Shown: one piece after another, positions 1 through 6,614 of the stretch | Layout of the letters: the number at the start of each line of letters is the position of its first letter | Position numbering within the stretch: position 1 is the first letter of the stretch | Made by a program: the position numbers and the translations under genes | The notes under the pieces: generated by a model | What the model was told of the DNA's origin: nothing | Database searches by the model: none | What the model saw: only the letters and a program-made list of their open reading frames with translations | NCBI GenBank assembly: GCA_049999765.1 | Contig: JBNGIQ010009171.1 | Location: forward strand, 213,017-233,211 | Direction: 5' to 3' | Length of the DNA: 20,195 nt | Origin: Phaeoceros laevis | Taxonomy: Eukaryota; Anthocerotophyta; Anthocerotopsida; Notothyladales

Positions 1-836
1 TTAGCAAACAGGAAACTCCCGGCCTTGGTCAGCATGGAATCCATCCTGACAGTGCACGGCTTACTTACTCACCGAATTCTGTGCTTTGACAGATTTGGGC
101 ACAGCCTGTGCTCAAATCTGGTTACTGTATGGCGATCAGTCTTCCTCCAGCGATAAAACGGAGTCACAAACTCAGATCTTCGAGGAATTGTGAAAATCTG
201 ACCTCCTCTCTTGGATAGAGAGATCTACGCACCTTCGACCACAGTCTTTTCAGAACTCTCGCATCAAAAAACACGGAATTCCATATTCCTTGGCAGTGGT
301 GGCTTTGACTCTCGCTTACCTTTCCGGTTTCGGCACTACATATAGATTCGGATATATCCACTACAGCCCCCGGAATACCGGTTACTTGGGTTACCGTGAT
401 TCATCAGAGAACTGAAGCCAGCACGACGTTGCTTGTTGAAGCTGCGTGACACCCGCAGCTCACGAAAGAGCATGTGATGAACTACCAGGAGGTGCGTGCT
501 TTTCCAACGCTGTCAAAAGCTACGCTGAAAGTTCGCTCACCAGGCAGAGGCATTCACTTCATGCTCACTACATGCCTCAGCGGACAGTAACTAACAACGA
601 AAGGTTGCTGATGTGAGCACATGGGTTATAACTTCAGATGGGTAGACAAGCCTGCACTCCTAAATCTGTGCATATCGGATCTGTGCACGATGCTATTTAG
701 AAGGCTTGGAGATGGATGTTGATGGAGCAGCAAACTTTTAGGGCATAAACCCAATAAGGCCGTGCATGAACCATCTCCAAATCAGCCTTTGAGATTGTAA
801 CCTGATCTGAGAGTCATCTTGCACGTCGTCAGAAAA
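1..836. other. Intergenic stretch with possible exon fragments
   Basis: No gene can be assigned with confidence. On the minus strand there is a 65-codon open frame at 164-361 with no family resemblance that I recognise. Inside it an AAAG|GTAAGC splice-donor-like site occurs near 319. A second strong donor-like string, GTGAGTAAG, lies near 70-78 on the same strand, following an acceptor-like CACAG. These could be exons of a minus-strand gene that continues beyond position 1, but reading frames across them are too short to prove it. Roughly 400-836 is the 3' flank of the first dioxygenase-like gene. I see no clear AATAAA on the minus strand there. Confidence 0.3.
90..120. repeat. 31-bp near-perfect palindrome
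   Basis: The arms CAGATTTG and CAAATCTG are outermost, then GCACAG and CTGTGC, around a single central C at 105. The only unpaired step is position 98 against 112, which would be a G-U pair if transcribed. The stem is therefore 15 steps with a one-base centre. A one-base loop cannot form a normal RNA hairpin, so this may act as a DNA palindrome such as a dimeric factor site. It may also be a remnant of an inverted duplication. Confidence 0.75.
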
Positions 837-3506
837 TCAAGAGTTGCCTCCTGACAATTTCCCTGGAACATCTATCACACTGGAACCAGCCCCTAAAGCA
901 TGAGCGACTTTCATTCGTTTCGGTCCTGCCAATACTTCATGCTCTTCTTGATCACGACGGATAACCTGGATGCGTTTCCGGAGATTTTCTAGCTCTTTCT
1001 GCCCTTCTGCCCAGATATCACTTCTCCGGTCAAAACCAACCCTTGCGAATGTCGCTGCTCGTGCTTGTGCTTCTGATGGACTTTGCCTGCTACGGAACCC
1101 CCCTCGTCGCTGTCCTGAGTGTGCTGGAGGTGCCGGAGCAGGTTTTGGTGTGTACGTAAACTCTGGCTGCGGCTCATGTGAAAGATAACCTATCCGCTCC
1201 TGTGCCAAAGACAACAATGCTTTCCTGCCCATGCTGGTTACTGCAGCCTGCTGCCAGAAGACTTCACTGGCCAACAGTTCCTTCAGCGCAGCTTGGTTCT
1301 TGCGACGGGAACGACTAAGCAGTGTTTGCACGCCGGCTTGGAGGACTGGACCATTCTGTAACCAGAGAAGAACTTCCATCACTCTGCCAACAGATGGGTG
1401 ATGGTCGTCCGCCTGCACTTTCTTGCCCTGTGAAGAGGCAAGGTCTCTTGTTGCTAGTTCCCGACAACGGTCAGCAAAGAGAGTATTCCCTTCCAAAGAG
1501 ACACTCTTGGCGATAACTGCACTTTTGAGCTTCAAAACTAGGCCAAAGAAGGTCCTGATTTCAACCCGTTGCACAACAGTCACGAACGATGGAATGTCCT
1601 CCTGCACACAGATGATTAGCATCTGTGCAATGGCAGCCATGGCAGGGACTCCGAGGAAGTCTATGCAGTTGGATACCAAGGCATATGTCTTCTTTCCTGC
1701 AGCGATAGCAGCTTCGTGCCATCCCCGAGAGTGAAGCTCAATCACATAAGCTGCAAAGTACTCTGCTTCTCTATACGCCCTAGACTCAAGAAGCAGTGCT
1801 TCCTGGATGGCCATAGCCGCTTCTTGTCCATGGGACTCAACCACCAAAGCAAGAGCCTTGGCAACTTCAACACCACCCATTCCCAGGTACCACATCTTGG
1901 ATTGACCTGGGTTTGCCTCAAAATCCTGCCCTAACATGCTGATGAGGCGACGCACGTGATCATATTCACCTGTCAGGAGACACATTTTAACTAACCTTGC
2001 AGAGTGGTTCTTCCCATCTCTAGCATCTACCGTAACGGCCTTCCACACTTTCTTGAGATGTTGTGGCTGCTTCAAATAGAAATCGAGTAACTGCCTGAGA
2101 TCCTTCACAGTTTCAGGTGCTCCCTCGTTGTGCTTGCCTTCCACCATGTCCAAGGCCCCTGAGAACCCCGCACGGCAAGCAACGTATGTCCCATGAAACT
2201 TTGGAAACACAACCACCAGTGCGAGATGGTCAGTCGCCGACAGTTCTTCAGGTTCTGCAGACACTTCTTGCCCATTACTGCTACTGTCATCTTCTTCAGA
2301 CCCATCATCAGAGTCATTATCCCTGTCATCCTCGTCATGTTTCTCGTCCTCCTGTACCTCATCTTCGTGGTGCTCATCTCTCGTAGTCACCCCTCCTAGT
2401 CCCTCTGACATTACCAACTCGGACTTCATGTCAATCTGAATTCGAAAGAACTTCTTTGGCCCACCGTCAGCTTCTACCCAGTTTCTACACTCAAAACGTT
2501 CATATTGATGCCCTTTGGATGATAATACCTGCACCTTCATTAACCTGCAAAGCTGGACGTTCAAGGCAAAATCGGTGTAACTGCTCCCTCTTCCACCACA
2601 CTGGCGTAGAAGCTCCACTGCAACTCTGTCATTCCCTTCCAAGCTTGCGAACGAGAGGGTTTTCCCCTTGTATTTATGCCCCAACGGCACCGCCAACACA
2701 TGGGGGGCTACAATTGCTTCAATTGAATCTACCTTCAAAGCCTCTACCCATGGTTTTAGAGCCGCTTCTGTTTGTGCTAAAGCATCCGCAAAGCCTCGAA
2801 CCTGCAACACGGATGTGCGGTTTGTATTCTCCCGGACAAGAGCAAACACCATAGAGAGCTGCATTCCCGTTTCAAGCTGCTTCATCTTGTACTCACAACC
2901 ATGAAAGAAGGCCATGGCGTACCAGCTACTCGAGCTCTTCACTGAGCAGTCCAACGACTGAGTAGTCCCATCCTGACTGACCACAACTGCTCCGCCTGTA
3001 TGCCCGCTGGCTGTTGGCAACTGCAGAATCAGCAACCCAAACATACCAGGCTCCAAGAACTTCCGGTTGAATTGGATGCAGCCCCCTCGCTCGGAGAACT
3101 GGAACTGAAGGAGCTTGGTCTTCAACCCGATTGCAGCTGCATCCTCTCCTAGCCTCCCAACAAATTCCGACGCAATTTCGGGCACACCCTGGCTGAAAAA
3201 TTCCTCGTTATCCGGACACGAGAGCTTGGCAGCCCCCAATTCCCAGGCTCGACGATCATGATTGACCAGAACGCTTGTCTTGCGACAACTGTAAGTGGCG
3301 GGCTGCGTTTCTGCCATCTCCCGCAACCTGAAACCGTGCTCGTAGGAGAGAGGCAGGGGAAGCTTGCCCAATCCTTCCACGCTCAAGGAAGCTGGAAGGC
3401 AGTGTGCTGTGCCATCGATCTCACCACAGCAAGCAAATGTACCGGCGGGGACTTGGGAAACACCACTCCAAAGAGCGGTTAAGAGCTGCTCCTTGTCGAA
3501 CGCCAT
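837..3506 (-). CDS. 2OG-Fe(II) oxygenase-like protein, copy 1 (probable pseudoenzyme)
   Basis: Intronless, 889 aa from the ATG at 3506. An in-frame ATG at 3533 exists, but conservation with copy 2 begins exactly at MAF(D/E)KEQL, so 3506 is preferred. Residues ~85-225 follow the fold seen in large fungal, oomycete and plant 2OG-Fe(II) oxygenase-like proteins: a strand before GG at 141, an EPGMFG block at 152-157, the LP..HTGGA block at ~163-173, and AFFHGCEYKM followed by GMQLSMVF at ~199-221. The expected HxD is N147-R148-K149, the distal His of the usual D-x-E-H-E-V is Tyr206, and the 2-oxoglutarate-binding Arg (GxR) is Gln216, so iron-dependent catalysis is unlikely. A strongly acidic linker (~377-407) precedes a conserved LALVVVFPK strand (~428-436) and a long helical half. 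The tail has a coiled-coil-like RKRIQVIRRDQEE stretch and basic GPKRMKV. It is a tandem duplicate of the gene at 6615-9176. Function is unknown. Family assignment is by motif order, not by a search. Confidence 0.8.
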   Translation of the reverse strand: MAFDKEQLLTALWSGVSQVPAGTFACCGEIDGTAHCLPASLSVEGLGKLPLPLSYEHGFRLREMAETQPATYSCRKTSVLVNHDRRAWELGAAKLSCPDNEEFFSQGVPEIASEFVGRLGEDAAAIGLKTKLLQFQFSERGGCIQFNRKFLEPGMFGLLILQLPTASGHTGGAVVVSQDGTTQSLDCSVKSSSSWYAMAFFHGCEYKMKQLETGMQLSMVFALVRENTNRTSVLQVRGFADALAQTEAALKPWVEALKVDSIEAIVAPHVLAVPLGHKYKGKTLSFASLEGNDRVAVELLRQCGGRGSSYTDFALNVQLCRLMKVQVLSSKGHQYERFECRNWVEADGGPKKFFRIQIDMKSELVMSEGLGGVTTRDEHHEDEVQEDEKHDEDDRDNDSDDGSEEDDSSSNGQEVSAEPEELSATDHLALVVVFPKFHGTYVACRAGFSGALDMVEGKHNEGAPETVKDLRQLLDFYLKQPQHLKKVWKAVTVDARDGKNHSARLVKMCLLTGEYDHVRRLISMLGQDFEANPGQSKMWYLGMGGVEVAKALALVVESHGQEAAMAIQEALLLESRAYREAEYFAAYVIELHSRGWHEAAIAAGKKTYALVSNCIDFLGVPAMAAIAQMLIICVQEDIPSFVTVVQRVEIRTFFGLVLKLKSAVIAKSVSLEGNTLFADRCRELATRDLASSQGKKVQADDHHPSVGRVMEVLLWLQNGPVLQAGVQTLLSRSRRKNQAALKELLASEVFWQQAAVTSMGRKALLSLAQERIGYLSHEPQPEFTYTPKPAPAPPAHSGQRRGGFRSRQSPSEAQARAATFARVGFDRRSDIWAEGQKELENLRKRIQVIRRDQEEHEVLAGPKRMKVAHALGAGSSVIDVPGKLSGGNS

Positions 3507-3539
3507 AGCTAGTAGCACCCCGCATGCACGCAAATTCTC

Positions 3540-3680
3540 AACTCCGGGAATTCAAGCACAAGCGCTTGGGAAGTAGAGGCCTGCCCGGACAGGGTGAGGC
3601 AGTTTCCCGCTCGCCAGCACGTCCCTTTCACAATAGTTGAGAATCGCCTGTGAAGGTGATTCGCGATTTGGCGAATCAGT
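3540..3680 (-). promoter_or_regulatory. Conserved upstream region of copy 1 with E2F-type site
   Basis: About 130-140 bp upstream of the copy 1 start can be aligned by eye with the region upstream of copy 2 (9219-9380). Shared blocks are ACAAGCGCTTG, GGGAAGTAGAGGC, TCCGGACAGG/CCCGGACAGG, TTTCCCGCTCG and TTGAG(A/G)(A)TCGCC. The TTTCCCGC at 3603-3610 matches the E2F/DP consensus TTTSSCGC and lies about 97 bp upstream of the ATG. An 8-bp inverted repeat (TGATTCGC / GCGAATCA, 6-nt spacer) occupies 3657-3678. Binding is inferred, not shown. Confidence 0.5.
3657..3678. repeat. 8-bp inverted repeat upstream of copy 1
   Basis: TGATTCGC at 3657-3664 and GCGAATCA at 3671-3678 are exact reverse complements separated by GATTTG. 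This is a possible dimeric factor site. It is not preserved intact upstream of copy 2. Confidence 0.6.
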
Positions 3681-3767
3681 CCCACACTCGAAGTGATTAT
3701 TGCGCCTGTCATCTCCATTTTTCTTAGACGAATGAACGAGGCAGTTCATAAACTAGGGTCTGAAACA

Positions 3768-3935
3768 GTACTGCCGGTTGGGGCCAGTAAGCATCAATCA
3801 AGCATTTCATCAAACACATCACGCCATTTCCTTGCAGTTCAGAAGAATTTGTAGTCACCATCTGCACTGGAAGGCGAACTGCTCATGGCTCATCACCACA
3901 GTGGAATTATAAAAGGTATGACTTCAGTCCTAATT
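3768..3935 (-). pseudogene. Relic A of a (6-4) photolyase gene (exon 11 and adjoining intron)
   Basis: On the plus strand 3768-3842 aligns with exon 11 of the intact photolyase (12884-12997), sharing for example GCATCAATCAA and AACACATCACGCC. Translated on the minus strand, RDVFD is still readable, but an extra base then shifts the frame and a stop follows. Positions 3851-3935 resemble the intron lying upstream of that exon and match relic B (6257-6335). The fragment is in the same orientation as the functional gene. No promoter or start is present, so it is a dead fragment. Confidence 0.65.
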
Positions 3936-3978
3936 CTAAACACTACATACTTCGAGATTCCGAGCTTTCAAGAGGAGC

Positions 3979-5334
3979 TCACAGGGCTTCAGCTTTGAAA
4001 TTTCCGGGACGTGGCACCAGCGAAGTGAAGATCGAGCCTCCACCAGAAAGAAGTGGACCGCGATGGAGCCATTTGTAGGAGTCGTTGAGGATGTGGTAAG
4101 CCAGGACGTAAGAGCAGAGAGTCGGGCCGGTAGAGCTGCTGGTGGAGTCGGCTGGGATCAGTGACGTCCCACTAAGCCAGATGAAGACCATATGTCCAAC
4201 AACCTGCGCTTTCTGAGAGCAGATACAGAGATCAGGATTTCGCAATCCTTGCGGTAGCCCGGAATACAAGCACTTCCACTCCCCTGTCCTTTCATCCAAC
4301 TTGTACAATCGGAAGGGATCGTCCTCCTCAACATGAGCCTGATAGCCAAACACAACATCCAAGTCCGGGTTTGAGACGAGTGCGAACAACCTCAAAGGTG
4401 CCTCTGGAAGTGGTTCCACAGACCCGCCGTCGTTCCAGCGCCACACCAGACGGCTACCGCTTTGCGGGTCAGGAAAAACGAAAGCTCCTCGGCTACGAGC
4501 CCATAGCTTCGTCCAAAATATCCATACCGGTCCTATTGCTGATGAAGGTGGCGCCACAACAGGCTGCCAATCAGCCGTGTGTGAGCTGTACGTGTAGACG
4601 ACAGTGCTCACAGGCAAATCTATGGTGAGAAAGAGCTGGAAGTCATTGCTGCTGCTGCTGCTGCTGCTAGCACTTCCTCCCGGCGACCCTACCAGCCACA
4701 TCTTCCAGTCAGCGATATACCGGTGTAGCCCCAGCCGAGGCACCTCTTGCCAGGTCTGGTGTGCAAGGTTGAGCACCCAGCATCGCATTTCCGGGGGCCT
4801 GGCCCGGCCAATAATGGGGACCACCTGACCGAAATGAAACTGAGCCACTCCGACCAGGCCGCCATGACTGAACACTCTTGTCTGGAACCCACTGGCGGGA
4901 CCAGACTCCGTCGGCAGCACTAATCCTGCTGGGATGGGCACCTTGCACAGGACTTGGTGCAGGTCATGAGAGCAGCCGCCTGAGGGCATCTTCGAATTGG
5001 AGCTGCAGCTGGCTCGTTCTGGAAGCTGTACCATGCAAAAGGGGTAGCCCTGAGCAAGGGCGATGGACGAAACTTGCCCTCGAAATGCCGGGGAGGTCAT
5101 CACCTCCCTCCAACGCTTGCACACAGTGTGGAATCGAGCTTGGCTGGACGAGGGCAGAAACAGGAGCACTGTCTCCACCAACTCTTGCGGCATCAGCCCC
5201 CACACCGATTCCTTCATCGGCTCACTTGCATACCCCGGGTTTTCATCATCTTCTTCAAGTTGGCTGCTACTGCGGCTGAATTCAAACAAGTCCTGCAGTA
5301 GCACCAGGTTTAATCTTTCCTCCCCATCGGCCAT
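3979..5334 (-). CDS. F-box protein, FBX6/LCR-like with kelch/galactose-oxidase-type C-terminal half
   Basis: Intronless, 451 aa from the ATG at 5334 (context GCAGCCATGG). A longer in-frame start at 5394 would give 471 aa but sits only ~20 bp below a TATA-like element, so it probably precedes the transcription start. Residues ~45-85 form an F-box, with landmarks WGLMPQELVETVLLFLP and VCKRW. This domain binds SKP1 within SCF ubiquitin ligases, as known for the family. The remaining ~350 residues have repeated W-containing beta-type segments (MRCWVLNLAHQTWQEVP, YTYSSHTADWQPV, LYKLDERTGEWKCLYSGLP) typical of the kelch-like substrate-binding half of plant FBX6/LCR proteins. A poly-Ser run near residue 240 is encoded by a GCT repeat. 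Substrate unknown. The gene is bracketed by two photolyase relics. Confidence 0.88.
   Translation of the reverse strand: MADGEERLNLVLLQDLFEFSRSSSQLEEDDENPGYASEPMKESVWGLMPQELVETVLLFLPSSSQARFHTVCKRWREVMTSPAFRGQVSSIALAQGYPFCMVQLPERASCSSNSKMPSGGCSHDLHQVLCKVPIPAGLVLPTESGPASGFQTRVFSHGGLVGVAQFHFGQVVPIIGRARPPEMRCWVLNLAHQTWQEVPRLGLHRYIADWKMWLVGSPGGSASSSSSSSNDFQLFLTIDLPVSTVVYTYSSHTADWQPVVAPPSSAIGPVWIFWTKLWARSRGAFVFPDPQSGSRLVWRWNDGGSVEPLPEAPLRLFALVSNPDLDVVFGYQAHVEEDDPFRLYKLDERTGEWKCLYSGLPQGLRNPDLCICSQKAQVVGHMVFIWLSGTSLIPADSTSSSTGPTLCSYVLAYHILNDSYKWLHRGPLLSGGGSIFTSLVPRPGNFKAEAL
4647..4668. repeat. TGC/GCT trinucleotide microsatellite in the F-box gene
   Basis: Twenty-two bases of uninterrupted TGC period encode seven consecutive serines on the minus strand, in a probable loop of the C-terminal domain. 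Length polymorphism would be tolerated because it stays in frame. Confidence 0.9.
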
Positions 5335-5411
5335 GGCTGCCAAAAACCCACTTACAAGTAACACAACGTGTCCAGGTCTAGATGGTTGTGTCAACCGGAG
5401 AAATCTGGTAG

Positions 5412-5418
5412 TATATAT
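5412..5418 (-). promoter_or_regulatory. Candidate TATA box of the F-box gene
   Basis: The minus strand reads GCATATATAC. It lies 18 bp from the in-frame ATG at 5394 and about 80 bp from the ATG at 5334. With normal TATA-to-start spacing of about 30 bp, transcription would begin near 5380-5390. This favours the downstream methionine. Confidence 0.45.
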
Positions 5419-6256
5419 GCATCGCCAAGGTTGCTATTTAGATTGTTGTACTGTAACATACGTCGTGAGCACAAACTTCCAATTGCAGGATGCCTTAAGG
5501 CCCTATCTTTAGAAGAAGAAACAAAGTGTCCCAATCCGAGAAAACTTCCCAGTGTGACCTATCCGTCTTTTTATGACAAATATACGTAAACCTCTACCTG
5601 TGACCAAGACGTTCTTTGCTGGCATGCATGTATTTACTCAAGACTTCCAAAACCGGTTTGCTGAACATGGCCCCGGGAGCTATATGCATTATAGGATCGG
5701 AGCCTAAGAGAAAACATTTTCAAAACGTTCTCCACAACGTCAGATTTGGAGCTGTGCCGAGGAAAGTTGATGTAAATATTCACCCGACATCATTTTTTTG
5801 AAGTACATAGCTAGTTTGTAAGTCCTTAGGATGTCACCAGCTGGCAACCTCTTGAAAGCACACAATCGGTCCAGACTTTGGAGGCAGTTGTACATGTGAG
5901 GCAGTTGTGGAGTTAAGATTCCCGATGTTCAGTGTGTATTTATTTTACCAAAATGGACACAGGTGGACCATATAATTACAGTGCTTATGAGGCATTCAAG
6001 AGTGCTGACTGCTGCAATTGATCAACTCATGGCATGGTACTCTTTGCTTATGGCCTCAAACTCTTCAGAACTGGTGGTCTGGCTCTATCTTGAATGCCTC
6101 ATGAGGCATCCAACAGCACTGAAACTGATCAACTCATGACTTCCTCTTTGCTCACGGCCTCAAACTGTTCAGAACTGGCAGCTTGCTCTATTACCTTACC
6201 GACGAACAAATCTTCACATAACCTTCCGACTGTGCTGAGGCAGGCATACATCACTG
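5419..6256. other. Intergenic region between F-box gene and photolyase relic B
   Basis: No coding region is supported here. It contains the promoter side of the F-box gene and, from 5987, a diverged tandem repeat described separately. The TTTATT near 5939 would read AATAAA on the minus strand and could be a distal poly(A) signal of copy 2, but it is over 650 bp from that stop codon. Confidence 0.4.
5987..6191. repeat. Two-copy diverged tandem repeat with internal 16-bp palindrome
   Basis: Units 5987-6088 (102 bp) and 6101-6191 (91 bp) both start ATGAGGCAT and end GCTCTAT. Shared internal blocks include GATCAACTCATG, CTCTTTGCT, GGCCTCAAACT and TTCAGAACTGG. Between them ATGCCTCATGAGGCAT at 6094-6109 is a perfect palindrome formed by an inverted copy of the unit's first bases. 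The origin is unknown. Confidence 0.8.
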
Positions 6257-6395
6257 TATGCACCATCTCAGACCGATAGGTGAACTGCTCATGGCTCCTC
6301 ACCACAGTGTAATCATAAACGGTACGAAGTCTAAACTGCATGGTGAACTATATGGCGCATCCAGGCTGATTTCCTAGCTGCAAAAGCAACAAGTG
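6257..6395 (-). pseudogene. Relic B of a (6-4) photolyase gene (exon 10 and adjoining intron)
   Basis: Plus-strand 6336-6395 aligns with 13150-13208, which is part of photolyase exon 10 and the upstream acceptor. Shared blocks are CTGCATGG, GCATCCA, ATTTCCT and AGCTGCAAAAG, with roughly four of five bases identical by eye. On the minus strand the TTTTGCAG acceptor survives, but the first codon has lost one base relative to the intact CTCAGG. Positions 6257-6335 correspond to the intron between exons 10 and 11 and also match 3851-3935. Same orientation as the functional gene. Non-functional. Confidence 0.65.
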
Positions 6396-6614
6396 GATAA
6401 TCTGTCCAAGCATGAAGCAAATTATGCGAGACATTTGCTTGCTACCCACTTTGCAAAAACATGCCGGAGACGCAAGCCCCAACCTAGAGCAACGCAGGAA
6501 CCGTCTTCACCACTAACCTTGAGATTCCTGTAAAATGTAGCAGGTTTCCAGCAGTCACCCGCACCTTGTGAAAACGAGTCGATGCCTTCTCAACTTCGCT
6601 GAAATAAAAGTTCA
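6396..6614. other. 3' flank of dioxygenase-like copy 2
   Basis: No coding potential seen. This is presumably 3' UTR and downstream flank of the minus-strand gene ending at 6615. No AATAAA-type signal is obvious on the minus strand. Confidence 0.35.

Noticed and set aside
164-361. 65-codon minus-strand open frame as a gene
   Set aside because: No recognised domain and a strong splice donor inside it. Kept only as a possible exon source in the description of 1-836.
3979-5334. F-box gene as a processed retrogene
   Set aside because: It lacks introns and sits between direct repeats, but no poly(A) remnant is visible at its 3' side, and many plant FBX6/LCR-type genes have few introns anyway.
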